Positions 36,627 to 45,098 are shown, numbered from the stretch's first letter. The stretch is 64,000 nt of DNA from Kutzneria buriramensis (GCF_003387475.1 NZ_QUNO01000032.1:1-64000), one strand, 5' to 3'. Translations and numbers: made by a program. Notes: generated by a model not told the origin, from the sequence alone.

Positions 36627-36677
36627 ACCCTCGCGAGTCCCGCTTAGCGTCACGCCGAAAACCGCACTCCGGCACAC
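36627..36677 (+). repeat. Dispersed repeat, copy 9 (degenerate)
   Basis: ACCCTCGCGAGTCCCGCTTA, GCGTCACGCCGAAAACCG and CTCCGGCACAC keep the block order of the consensus with several changes. It fills the rest of the mceA-mceB gap and ends at the mceA stop codon. Confidence 0.6.
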
Positions 36678-37823
36678 TCATCCGACCGTCACCTCCGCCC
36701 CTCGGTACAGCGGCCCCACCAGCACACTTCCCCAGCTGGGCATGTCCCTCCCCGTCAGCGCGCCGATGAAGGTGTTCTCCTGCGCCGAATTCGGCGCGGC
36801 CGTCACGGGATAACACGTCGGGCCGCCGTGGTCGTCGTAGACGGGAGCGTCCTGGCCGGGGAGGTACTTTCCCTTCGCCGGCTGGACATTCACCGTCACG
36901 TGCATGCCGGGCTGACCGGTCCCCCTGCCCAGCACCTTGTCCATCTCCGGCTCGAACGCGGTGAGCGCACGCAGCATGCACGGATACTCGGGCGAGTACC
37001 GCGCCAGCAGGTTGAGCGTGGGCACGCTGGCCTGCGACAGGCGAATGATGTTGGCCCCGTTGCGTTCGAGGAAGGTCGCCAGGTCCTGCGAACCGGTGGT
37101 GAGGTTCTGGAACAGGCCGGCGAGGTTGGCCCGCTGGTCGGCGATGGTGCGGCTGGTGGTCGTCAGATCCGACAGCGCCTGCACGACGTCCGGCGCGATC
37201 TTGCTGTAGTTGTCGGTGACCTGGGCGAGCTCCCGCAGACCGGCGGTGAACTCGTCCAGGTGCGGGGTGAACCGGTCCACGTCGCTGCCGAGCCAGGTCA
37301 GGGTCTGACCTAGCGCCGCGCCGCGGCCGGCCAGGCCACCGGCCAGGGTGCTGAGGATGGACGACAGCTTCTGCGGCTGCACCGCCTGCAAGGTGGGCAT
37401 GAGATCGCCGACGACCTGCTCGACCTCGACGGCTGACGCCGAACGGTCCTGCTGGATCACGTCGCCGGCGGCCAAGCGGCTCGAGGATTTTCCCGGTGAC
37501 GCAACGAGATCCACGTAGCGTTCGCCGAACAGCGTCTTCGGCAGCAGGCGGGCGGTCACGGCGGCCGGGACCCGGGCGATCATGTCCGGGCGCATCGCCA
37601 ACGAAACCTCGGCGCCGGATCCGTCCGTGCGGACGTCACGAACCGCGCCGACCACCACGCCGCGCAGTTTCACCTCGGCGTCGAGATGCAGCTGGTTGCC
37701 GACGTGATCGGTTCGCAGCGTCACCATCGCGGTCGGCGTGAAGTCCTTGCGGTACACGGCAACCGCCAGCACGACGACCAGCGCCATGATCAGCAGGTAG
37801 ACCGCGCCGAGGAGCCGCTTCAT
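36678..37823 (-). CDS. mceA: MCE family protein, MceA position
   Basis: 381 residues. The anchor is LLGAVYLLIMALVVVLAVAVY, and the MCE domain (about 40-115) carries NQLHLDAEVKLRGVVVGAVRDVR. Long helical segments follow, then a C-terminal domain with QENTFIGALTGRDMPSWGSVLVGPLYRGAEVTVG. The ATG overlaps the yrbEB stop by 4 bp. MceA starts the block of substrate-binding subunits in all mce operons; here the order A-F is canonical. Confidence 0.93.
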   Translation of the reverse strand: MKRLLGAVYLLIMALVVVLAVAVYRKDFTPTAMVTLRTDHVGNQLHLDAEVKLRGVVVGAVRDVRTDGSGAEVSLAMRPDMIARVPAAVTARLLPKTLFGERYVDLVASPGKSSSRLAAGDVIQQDRSASAVEVEQVVGDLMPTLQAVQPQKLSSILSTLAGGLAGRGAALGQTLTWLGSDVDRFTPHLDEFTAGLRELAQVTDNYSKIAPDVVQALSDLTTTSRTIADQRANLAGLFQNLTTGSQDLATFLERNGANIIRLSQASVPTLNLLARYSPEYPCMLRALTAFEPEMDKVLGRGTGQPGMHVTVNVQPAKGKYLPGQDAPVYDDHGGPTCYPVTAAPNSAQENTFIGALTGRDMPSWGSVLVGPLYRGAEVTVG

Positions 37824-38605
37824 CCCGCGACCTTCACGGTGGTCGTCGCGCCCCAGATGGCCAGGCTCAGGAAGAAGTCCAGCATGCTCACCGCGACGAT
37901 GGTCGTCCGCACGGCCCGACCGACGGCGACGCCGACCCCCGCGGGGCCGCCGGTCGCGCGGTAGCCGAAGTAGCAGTGCACCAGCATCACGACCACGCTG
38001 AACATCAGGACCTTGCCGAACGAGAACAGCACATCGTCGGGCGGCAGGAACAGGGCGAAATAATGGTCGTAGGTGCCGGCCGACTGGCCGTAGAAGACAA
38101 CCGTGATCTCCCGTGACGCCAGGTACGAACACAGCAACCCGATGGCGTACAAGGGAACCACGGCGACGAAGCCGGCGACGACCCTGGTGCTCACCAGGTA
38201 CGGCAGGCTGCGCACGGCGATCACCTCCAGCGCGTCGACCTCCTCGGCGATGCGCATCGCCCCCAGCTGCGCGGTGAAACCGGAACCGACCGTCGCCGAC
38301 AACGCCAGCCCGGCCACCAGCGGCGCGATCTCGCGGGTGTTGAAGTACGCCGACATGAACCCCGAGAACGCCGCCACGCCGATCTGGTTCAGCGCCGAAT
38401 ACCCTTGCAGGCCGACGACGACGCCGGTGAACACGGTCATGCCGACCATCACGCCGACGGTGCCGCCGATCACCGCCAGCGCCCCGGACCCGAAGCCGAC
38501 CTCGGCCAGCAGCCGGACGACCTCCTTGAAGTACCGGCGCACCGCGAACGGCACCGCCGCCAGCGCGCGCAGGAAGAACAGCAGCTGATCGCCGAGCGCC
38601 TCCAT
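37820..38605 (-). CDS. yrbEB: MlaE/YrbE-family permease, YrbEB position
   Basis: 261 residues, five or six helices. EVVRLLAEVGFGSGALAVIGGTVGVMVGMTVFTG and AMRIAEEVDALEVIAVRSLPYLVSTR are the MlaE permease signatures, the second being the coupling helix to the ATPase. It forms the inner-membrane channel with YrbEA. The start was placed at ATG 38605 (TGATG overlap); GTG 38608 is equally possible. Confidence 0.93.
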   Translation of the reverse strand: MEALGDQLLFFLRALAAVPFAVRRYFKEVVRLLAEVGFGSGALAVIGGTVGVMVGMTVFTGVVVGLQGYSALNQIGVAAFSGFMSAYFNTREIAPLVAGLALSATVGSGFTAQLGAMRIAEEVDALEVIAVRSLPYLVSTRVVAGFVAVVPLYAIGLLCSYLASREITVVFYGQSAGTYDHYFALFLPPDDVLFSFGKVLMFSVVVMLVHCYFGYRATGGPAGVGVAVGRAVRTTIVAVSMLDFFLSLAIWGATTTVKVAG

Positions 38606-39354
38606 CACATCCCCTTCGGCGGCACGATCCGCAGGTACACCGCGGTGATCACGGCATTCACCAGGAACAGCAACAGGAACGTGATGACCACGGACTGGTT
38701 CACCGCGTCGCCGACGCCCTTCGGACCGCCCCGGGGATGCAGCCCGCGGTAGGACGCGACGACGCCGGCGAGGAAGCCGAAGATCATCGCCTTGAGCTCG
38801 CTGACCCACAGGTCCGGCAGCTGGGCCAGCGCGGCGAAGCTCGCCACGTACGCGCCGGGCGTGCCGCCCTGCATGATCACGTTGAAGAAATAGCCGCCGG
38901 CGACGCCGACCACGCTCACCATGCCGTTGAGCAGCACCGCAACCGACGTCGCCGCCAGCACGCGCGGCACGACCAGCCGGTGCACGGGCGAGACGCCGAG
39001 CACCTCCATCGCGTCGATCTCCTCGCGGATCGTGCGCGACCCCAGGTCCGCGCAGATGGCCGAGCCGCCCGCGCCGGCGATGATCAGCGTGGTGACGATC
39101 GGGCTGGCCTGCTGGATGATCGCCAGCACGGACGCCGCGCCGTCGAAGGACTCCGCCCCGATCTGGGCCGTCAGCGAACCCAGCTCCAGCCCGATCACCG
39201 CGCCGAACGGGATCGACACCAGCATCGACGGCAGGATGGAGACGCTGGCCACGAACCAGAACTGCCCGAGCAGTTCCCGGTACTGGAAGGGGCGACGCAG
39301 GAGTTGGCGCAGAACCTCCAGGCCCAGCGCGAACATCTGGCCGACGGCGGTCAC
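38605..39354 (-). CDS. yrbEA: MlaE/YrbE-family permease, YrbEA position
   Basis: 249 residues. SILPSMLVSIPFGAVIGLELGSL and SRTIREEIDAMEVLGVSPVHRLVVPR define an MlaE permease; the EEIDAMEVLG helix docks to the ATP-binding subunit. The GTG start overlaps the ATPase gene stop (GTGA). Together with YrbEB it completes the ABC core of the importer. Confidence 0.93.
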   Translation of the reverse strand: MTAVGQMFALGLEVLRQLLRRPFQYRELLGQFWFVASVSILPSMLVSIPFGAVIGLELGSLTAQIGAESFDGAASVLAIIQQASPIVTTLIIAGAGGSAICADLGSRTIREEIDAMEVLGVSPVHRLVVPRVLAATSVAVLLNGMVSVVGVAGGYFFNVIMQGGTPGAYVASFAALAQLPDLWVSELKAMIFGFLAGVVASYRGLHPRGGPKGVGDAVNQSVVITFLLLFLVNAVITAVYLRIVPPKGM

Positions 39355-40295
39355 CGCGGCACGCCCCAGTTCGCCAGCACGTGCTCGCGGGCCGCCGGCG
39401 ACAGCGTCGGCAGCATCACCCGTACGCGCTCCTGCCGGCGCTGGATCGCCTGTCGTGCCGGCAATCCCGGGCTGGGCGTCAGCTGCGGCACGATCTCCGG
39501 CACCGTGCTCGGCCACGTGCCCTCGGCGGCATCGGTCTCCTCGCTCATGCCGATCGGGCCGTGCCGGTGGCCGCCGAGGAACTGGGCGACGACCGGTTCC
39601 TCGCTGGTCAGCAGGATCTCGCGGGGCCCGAAGCCGACCAGCCGCCGCCGGTAGAGCATGCCCAGGTTGTCCGGCACGGTCCGGGCCACGCTGATGTTGT
39701 GCGTGACGATCAGGATCGTCACGTCGACCTGGGCATTCAGGTCCACCAGGAGCTGGCTGAGGTAGGCGGTGCGGACCGGGTCGAGCCCGGAGTCGGGTTC
39801 GTCGCACAGGATGATCTCCGGGTCCAGCACCAGCGCCCGGGCCAGGCCGGCGCGCTTGCGCATGCCGCCGGAGAGCTCGCCGGGCAGCTTGCGCTCCGCG
39901 CCGACCAGGCCCACCAGCTCCATCTTGTCGTTGACGAGCCGCCGGATCTCGGCCTCGGTCTTGCGGGTGTGCTCCCGCAGCGGGAACGCGATGTTGTCGT
40001 ACACGGTCATCGAGCCGAACAGCGCGCCGTCCTGGAACAGCACCCCGAACAGCTTGCGCAGCTCGTAGCGCTCGGACTCGGTGCAGCGGCACAGGTCCAC
40101 GCCGTTGACCATGATCCGGCCGCGCTCCGGCCGCAGCAGGCCGACGAGGCACTTGAGGAACACGGACTTCCCGGTGCCGGATGGTCCCAGTAGGACACTG
40201 AGCTCGCCGGCCGGAACCGTCAGCGACACGTCCTGCCAGATGTTCTGACGGCCGAAGGACTTCGCCAGACCGTGCACCTCGATCTGCACGCCCAT
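39351..40295 (-). CDS. MlaF/Mkl-like ABC ATPase of the mce system
   Basis: 314 residues. Walker A is LLGPSGTGKS, the signature is LSGGMRKRAG, Walker B is IILCDEPDSGLDP and the H loop is IVTHN. In M. tuberculosis the Mce ATPase (Mkl) is encoded apart from the operons; here it is inside, directly upstream of yrbEA. The final about 60 residues (AAEGTWPSTVPEIVPQLTPS...) form an extension seen in Mce-type ATPases. ATG overlaps the preceding secreted-protein stop by one base, tying that protein to the transporter. Confidence 0.93.
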   Translation of the reverse strand: MGVQIEVHGLAKSFGRQNIWQDVSLTVPAGELSVLLGPSGTGKSVFLKCLVGLLRPERGRIMVNGVDLCRCTESERYELRKLFGVLFQDGALFGSMTVYDNIAFPLREHTRKTEAEIRRLVNDKMELVGLVGAERKLPGELSGGMRKRAGLARALVLDPEIILCDEPDSGLDPVRTAYLSQLLVDLNAQVDVTILIVTHNISVARTVPDNLGMLYRRRLVGFGPREILLTSEEPVVAQFLGGHRHGPIGMSEETDAAEGTWPSTVPEIVPQLTPSPGLPARQAIQRRQERVRVMLPTLSPAAREHVLANWGVPR

Positions 40296-40957
40296 CAATG
40301 CTCCTCGCAGGTGGTGGCGCCGCCGCAGAGGAACGTCAGCACGGTGCGCAACGTGTTGCCGGGCCCGGAGACCAGGCCGGTCATGAGCGGGTCGAGGTTC
40401 TCGGTGGCGCCGGAGTGGTGGAACGGCGGGATGGTGAACGTGCCGGAGATCGTGCCGGTGGACAGCGGGCTCGCGAACGGCCCGGTCTGCACGATCGCCG
40501 TCTCGTCGCTGCGGCAGTTCGCCCCGAGGTTCAGCGGCACGCCGTGCACCCTCGCGTTGGTCAGGGCGAAGACCAGGCGCGTGGTGGCGGTGAGAGTTCC
40601 GTTCTGCAGCACCGAATCCACCTGCGCGGTGGACGTGACGGTGACGGTCGTGGTGGCCGGCATGAAGCCGAAGGTGACGAAGTAGCTGTCGGCCGGCGGC
40701 AACGCGAGCGTACCGGTGATGTCGACCCGGAGGGTGCCGGGCGTGATCACGAACTGGCCGTCGAGGCGACCCGGACCGATGATGAGGTCCGAGCCGAGCT
40801 TGGCCACATGGGTCGTGGTGTCCACGCGATAGTGCACCGGCGTCGGCGGATTGTCGTCCGCCGGCCGAGTTGTAGTCGTCGGGGCGGCGCTCGCCGACGT
40901 GCCGAGGCCGATCGCGCAGCCGACCAGGACGGCGACCGCCAACCACCGCTGTGCCAT
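40295..40957 (-). CDS. Secreted beta-rich protein at the head of the mce operon
   Basis: 220 residues. A Sec signal peptide (AQRWLAVAVLVGCAIGLGTSASA) is followed by a short Thr/Pro segment and a beta-rich domain (about 40-220) with DSYFVTFGFMPATTTVTV, NLGANCRSD and LVSGPGNTLRTVLTFLCG. The same pattern, including NC and SGPGNT, ends the secreted protein at 42563-43801. It is probably cell-surface. Its stop overlaps the ATPase start, so it is the first gene of the mce transcript. A role in lipid capture is a guess. I know no named family for it. Confidence 0.75.
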   Translation of the reverse strand: MAQRWLAVAVLVGCAIGLGTSASAAPTTTTRPADDNPPTPVHYRVDTTTHVAKLGSDLIIGPGRLDGQFVITPGTLRVDITGTLALPPADSYFVTFGFMPATTTVTVTSTAQVDSVLQNGTLTATTRLVFALTNARVHGVPLNLGANCRSDETAIVQTGPFASPLSTGTISGTFTIPPFHHSGATENLDPLMTGLVSGPGNTLRTVLTFLCGGATTCEEH

Positions 40958-41076
40958 GCCGGCGGACGCTACTCACGAGTATCCTTGCCCACAAGGAAAT
41001 CCCCCGCCGACCACGGAAATTGTCAAGGCCGCGCAATTTCCGCGCCACGGACCTTGCGCAGGGTCGACAAACGCCG

Positions 41077-41556
41077 TCAGCAGTCCACGGCCTTGGCGAA
41101 CGCCCGGTCCAGGTCCTTGTTCTGACGGAGCGTGGCCTTCGGGTCGCCGGCGTCGTCCAGCCCGGCCATGCCGGTGTTGACGTCGGCGACGGCCTGCTGG
41201 AGCCCGCCGTCGTCGCCGGGCTTGACCGCCGCGAGCCTGGACCTGGCCTGCTGCAACGACTTCTGTGCGGCGTCGATGGTGCCCAGGGCCTTGTCGACGA
41301 CCGCCTGACCGCCCGGCACCGGCGGCGGCCCGGCCGCGCGTATGCCGGCCGCCTCCTTGCCCAGGGCGGTCGACACCGTGTCGAGGAACGCGACCAGGTC
41401 CGCCGACGTCTGCTGCGGCGCGGCGGCGATCCTCGGCGTGGCGTCGCAAACCCTGGCTGCCCAGGCGATCGCCGGGGCGTCCGGGTCGGGTGCCGGTGGC
41501 GGCGCGGCGCAGGCAGCGATCAACATCAGGCTCAACAGCGGCGCGAGGCGAATCAT
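41077..41556 (-). CDS. Small lipoprotein, unknown function
   Basis: 159 residues from ATG 41556. The leader IRLAPLLSLMLIAACAAPPP has a lipobox with the cysteine at 16. The mature protein is helical (SADLVAFLDTVSTALGKEAAGI, AQKSLQQARSRLAAVKPG), with two further cysteines (VCDATPR and the final AVDC) that could pair. It would be attached to the outer face of the membrane. It precedes the mce operon by 119 bp on the same strand and may belong to it. The family is not recognised. Confidence 0.7.
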   Translation of the reverse strand: MIRLAPLLSLMLIAACAAPPPAPDPDAPAIAWAARVCDATPRIAAAPQQTSADLVAFLDTVSTALGKEAAGIRAAGPPPVPGGQAVVDKALGTIDAAQKSLQQARSRLAAVKPGDDGGLQQAVADVNTGMAGLDDAGDPKATLRQNKDLDRAFAKAVDC

Positions 41557-41641
41557 GCCGGCAGCGTCGACCACCCGCCGGCACGCGACAAGGCGGCCGA
41601 CGGAATTTGTCACGCGCGCACAGCGCGCCCCGCGAGAACCG

Positions 41642-42388
41642 TTACGAGAAGTGCGTTTTCGGCCGTTCCACCTCGACGCCGTCCAGGAAGATGTCCACCT
41701 TCTCGTTGTAGAACGCGATCAGCCCGGCGATGGGCAGCAGCTGCCGGGTCGGGAAGTCGTAGCACCAGGCCAGGTCGGCGTGCACGGTGTCGCCGGTGCT
41801 CACCGACCAGTAGCCGGTGGTCCTTCCCTTGTACGGGCAGGCGGTCTCCGTGTCGGACGGCACCAGGTGCTCGAAGTTCACCTCGGTGCGGTTGAGGTAG
41901 TAGCGGGTCGGCAGGCCCGTCTCGAACACCAGCACCGGCGACGAGGATTCGGCCAGCACCACACCGTCCAGTTCCACCCGAACGGTGCGGGTCGAGCGCA
42001 GCGCGTCCACCCGCGCGTACGGATTGCGCGGATGGACGAAGATCTCCTCGTCCTCCTCGAACCAGGAATCCAAGGCGTCCCAGTCGAATTTGACGAGTCC
42101 GTCCTCGAACACCCTTACCGTGCCGGGCTTGCTCACCTCGCCCACCCGCAGGCCGTGCCGGCGGGCCTTGCCGTGGCGCAGGTTCTGCACGTGCTCCTCG
42201 TCGACCAGGACCTCGGGATCGACGTCGGCCAGCGGGATGTAGTACTGCGGATAGAACGGCCATTCCCAGACGTAGCGGGCGTTCGTGGTGTCGAAGACGG
42301 TCCGGCCGCCCAGCACCGCCCGCACCCGGCGCGGCGCCGGCTCGCTGTGGCCGGCCTGCACCGGCGCCTCGGGGTAGTCGCGCGTCAC
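41642..42388 (-). CDS. DUF427 domain protein (two tandem domains)
   Basis: 248 residues. Two DUF427 beta-barrel repeats are visible: RAVLGGRTVFDTTNARYVWEW at about 23-43 and VRVELDGVVLAESSSPVLVFETGLPTRYYL at about 133-162. YKGRTTGYWSV and ADLAWCYDFP are characteristic. The family is widespread in actinobacteria and fungi; its function is unknown. Conserved Trp, Tyr and Cys residues hint at a small-molecule pocket. It is soluble, with no signal peptide. Confidence 0.85.
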   Translation of the reverse strand: MTRDYPEAPVQAGHSEPAPRRVRAVLGGRTVFDTTNARYVWEWPFYPQYYIPLADVDPEVLVDEEHVQNLRHGKARRHGLRVGEVSKPGTVRVFEDGLVKFDWDALDSWFEEDEEIFVHPRNPYARVDALRSTRTVRVELDGVVLAESSSPVLVFETGLPTRYYLNRTEVNFEHLVPSDTETACPYKGRTTGYWSVSTGDTVHADLAWCYDFPTRQLLPIAGLIAFYNEKVDIFLDGVEVERPKTHFS

Positions 42389-42562
42389 ACCGTCGACCCT
42401 AGGTTCTTGTCACGGCATGAGCAATTCCCATGGGGGTGAATCTGTCAGCTGCCCGCAACTTTCCCACCCGTTCTTGCCGGCGGTAAGCGCCCTCATTAGC
42501 TTCGGGTCACGCTCCGGTAAACGCGGTTCTCCTTGCTGTTGACACAGGAAAGTAGGACGACT

Positions 42563-43801
42563 GTGAATCATCGAACATTGGGGGCGGCCACGCTGGCCGC
42601 GCTGGTGCTGACGGGCCTTGCCGTCGGCGCCGGCGTGTCCACGGCCGCGTCCACTCCCGTGGACAAGACGCTGACGTTCACCTGCCCCTTCCCGCTGATC
42701 GGCAACCAGACGCTGGCGGTTCGGATCCAGGCCACGATGTCCACTCCGGACACCGTCGGCGGCGATCTCGTGACGACCAACTTCTCCGCCACCGCAACGG
42801 TTCCGCCCACCGCCACGCAGGGGTTGGCGTTGGTCGGGGCCACCACGATCGAGGGCACGGCGCAGGCCGGCGTCTCCTTGAACGAGGCCGGCACGCCGCT
42901 GGACATCACCATTCCCGGCCTGACGATCCCGTCGACACCCGTGCCGGCCTCGGGTTCGTTCGACACCGTGGCATCCGGTCCGGTGCCGACGGCGACGATC
43001 ACCAAGGCGGGCACCACAACCGTGTCGGTCGGCGGGTTCTCGACCACGTTGACGCCGAAGAAGGCCGACGGCACGCCGACCGGGCTGGGCACCTTCACGT
43101 CCGACTGCACCCTCAACAGCGGCCAGGACGCGCAGCTGATCAGCTTCACGGTGGCCGACGCGCCGCCGCCGACCACCACGACCACGACGCCGCCCCCGAC
43201 GACGACAACGACGACCACTCCCCCGCCGACCACGACCACTACCACCAAGGCCCCGCCGCCGACGACCACCACGACGTCGGCCCCCGGCACCATCACCTAC
43301 AGCTACGACATCAAGGGCAGCTCGGAGATCAAGAGCCTGCACGGCACCGTGCCCATCACCGGCGGTATCACCGCCAAGCTCGACCTGGGCACCGCCAAGT
43401 ACACCGCCGACCTCGCCCTGGACCCGACCAGCGCGCGGTTCACGCTGTTCGGTTTCCTGCCGATCACCACGAGGATCGCCTTCCAGCCGGTCGGACAGAC
43501 CACCGGCTCGGTCAGCGGCGGCGCGCTCGACGCCACGTCCAAGCTGACCATCAAGATGCCGCGGATCAGCCTGTTCGGGCTGCCGATCAGCCAGTCCCCG
43601 AACTGCGGCACCAGCCGGCCGTCCATGGTGAAGATGACCTCCGGCCCCGGCTTCGACGTGCTCAAGGGCGGCGCGCTGTCCGGCGGCTACGCGATCGCGC
43701 CGCTCACCGGCTGCGGCCCGTTCACCCCGTTCATCAGCGCCCTGGCCAGCGGCCCCGGCAACACCATCGACCTCACCCTCACGGGCAAGCCCACCCACTG
43801 A
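42563..43801 (+). CDS. Secreted two-domain beta protein (DUF6801-like + SGPGNT domain)
   Basis: 412 residues. A signal peptide (about 1-28) is followed by domain 1 (about 30-197, KTLTFTCPFPLIGNQTLAVR), which looks like DUF6801 from memory. A Pro/Thr linker (about 200-245) follows, then domain 2 (about 250-412, FTLFGFLPITTRIAF, QSPNCGTS, ALASGPGNTIDLTL). Domain 1 is nearly identical to the sortase-anchored protein on the opposite strand. Domain 2 matches the secreted protein heading the mce operon. It therefore links both families. No membrane anchor, so it is released or held by partners. GTG 42563 follows AGGACGACT. Confidence 0.8.
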   Translation: MNHRTLGAATLAALVLTGLAVGAGVSTAASTPVDKTLTFTCPFPLIGNQTLAVRIQATMSTPDTVGGDLVTTNFSATATVPPTATQGLALVGATTIEGTAQAGVSLNEAGTPLDITIPGLTIPSTPVPASGSFDTVASGPVPTATITKAGTTTVSVGGFSTTLTPKKADGTPTGLGTFTSDCTLNSGQDAQLISFTVADAPPPTTTTTTPPPTTTTTTTPPPTTTTTTKAPPPTTTTTSAPGTITYSYDIKGSSEIKSLHGTVPITGGITAKLDLGTAKYTADLALDPTSARFTLFGFLPITTRIAFQPVGQTTGSVSGGALDATSKLTIKMPRISLFGLPISQSPNCGTSRPSMVKMTSGPGFDVLKGGALSGGYAIAPLTGCGPFTPFISALASGPGNTIDLTLTGKPTH

Positions 43802-43808
43802 AGTTCTT

Positions 43809-43862
43809 GCTGGGAAGGGCCCCAACCTGGCGTTGAACGTCCAGGTTGGGGCCCTTCCCAGC
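43809..43862. terminator. Very strong bidirectional terminator (22-bp stem)
   Basis: GCTGGGAAGGGCCCCAACCTGG and its exact reverse complement flank a 10-base loop, 7 bp after the plus-strand stop. It lies between two convergent genes. Its outer GCWGGGAAGG stem start recurs in the terminator at 59289. Confidence 0.93.
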
Positions 43863-43867
43863 ATCAG

Positions 43868-43919
43868 AATCTGCCTGAAACCTACATTCGGTGTGTCTGA
43901 GAGCGCGACTCGCGGGGGT
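43868..43919 (-). repeat. Dispersed repeat, copy 10 (inverted, overlaps a gene end)
   Basis: Reads AATCTGCCTGAAACC, TACATTCGGTGTGTCTG and AGAGCGCGACTCGCGGGGGT. It sits directly after the terminator and covers the last 12 codons and stop (43882-43884) of the sortase-substrate gene, encoding its HPRESRSQTHRM tail. Confidence 0.9.
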
Positions 43920-44835
43920 GTCGGCGGCGGAGCAGGAGGAGGCCGGCGGCGATGAGGAGGAAGCCCAGGCCGGTGGGCAGCAGGATGGAGGCACCGGTGA
44001 ACGCCAGTGGGGGCGAGGGGTTGGCCGCCGGCAGGATGGCGACATCCGTGGTGGAAGGCTCGCCGGGAGTGAGGGTCGTGGGTTCCACGGTGGTCGGCAG
44101 GTCCGTGGTGGTCGTCGGCTGAGCCGTGGTCGTGGTTGGCAGGTCGGTGGTCGTGGTCGGCGGCAAGGTCGTGGTGGTGGTCGGCGGAGTAGTGGTGGTC
44201 GTGGTGGGCGGCGGGGTGGTCGTCGTGGTGGATCCACCGCCGCCGACCGTGAAGCTGATGAGTTGGGCGTCCTGACCGGGGTTCAGGGTGCAGTCGGACG
44301 TGAACGTGCCCAGACCGGTCGGCGAGCCGTCCGCCTTCTTCGGCGTGAGGGTGGTCGAGAAACCACCGACCGTCACGGTGGTCGCACCGGCCCGAGTGAT
44401 CGTCGCCGTCGGCACCGGCCCCGACGCGACCGTGTCGAACGAGCCCGAGGCCGGCACGGGTGTCGACGGGATGGTCAGCCCGGGAATGGTGATGTCCAGC
44501 GGGGTCCCGGCCTCGTTCAACGTCACCCCGGCCTGCGCGGTGCCGGCGATCGTCGCGGCCCCGACCAGCGCCAGCCCCTGCGTGGCGGTGGGCGGAACCG
44601 TTGCGGTAGCGGTGAAATCCGACGTCACGAGGTCGCCGCCGACCGCCGACGGCACGGTCATGACGGCCTGGATCCGCACCGACAGCGTCTGGTTGCCGAT
44701 CAGCGGGAACGGGCAGGTGAACGCCAGCGTCTTGGCCACCGGGGTGCCGGCCGCGGCGGCAGCGAAAGGCACCGAGCCGAGGGCCAGCGCCACACCGGCC
44801 ACCGCGCACAGCCGGGACGACAATGTGAGAGCCAT
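43882..44835 (-). CDS. Cell-wall-anchored protein, class E sortase substrate (LAFTG)
   Basis: 317 residues from ATG 44835 (CTGGAGGAAGAA upstream). A signal peptide ends near AAAAAG. A DUF6801-like domain (about 28-195, KTLAFTCPFPLIGNQTLSVR) is almost identical to its neighbour's. A long Thr-rich linker (about 200-262) leads to PPLAFTG, a membrane helix (ASILLPTGLGFLLIAAGLLLL) and RRR. LAXTG is the motif of actinobacterial class E sortases, so the protein should be linked to peptidoglycan. The residues after RRR are encoded by dispersed-repeat copy 10 and are not expected in relatives. Confidence 0.85.
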   Translation of the reverse strand: MALTLSSRLCAVAGVALALGSVPFAAAAAGTPVAKTLAFTCPFPLIGNQTLSVRIQAVMTVPSAVGGDLVTSDFTATATVPPTATQGLALVGAATIAGTAQAGVTLNEAGTPLDITIPGLTIPSTPVPASGSFDTVASGPVPTATITRAGATTVTVGGFSTTLTPKKADGSPTGLGTFTSDCTLNPGQDAQLISFTVGGGGSTTTTTPPPTTTTTTPPTTTTTLPPTTTTDLPTTTTAQPTTTTDLPTTVEPTTLTPGEPSTTDVAILPAANPSPPLAFTGASILLPTGLGFLLIAAGLLLLRRRHPRESRSQTHRM

Positions 44836-45098
44836 TTCTTCCTCCAGACAGGGCGAGGAAAGAAAAGTTACCGACGGGCACTCAAACGGAGCAATACTCA
44901 AATAACTACAACAAAACCGAGACTTGTCACCGCGCTACAAACTCCACGAGGGAAACTATCCACCATCTGACAAGAACCCGGGAACACTGCTCCCATCCGG
45001 TACACAATCACACCGACTTTTGACGGGAGGACCGCGCCGATTTTATCGTCGCAGCAGCACAATCCCCGGAGAACTCTGTCACAACGAGGTGGCGAGCG
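44836..45098. promoter_or_regulatory. Divergent promoter region (AT-richer)
   Basis: This 263-bp gap between the leftward sortase substrate and rightward PucR gene is clearly less GC-rich than its surroundings (for instance CTCAAATAACTACAACAAAA near 44891-44910). It should hold both promoters. No clear -10/-35 pair or long dyad was found by eye. Confidence 0.45.
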
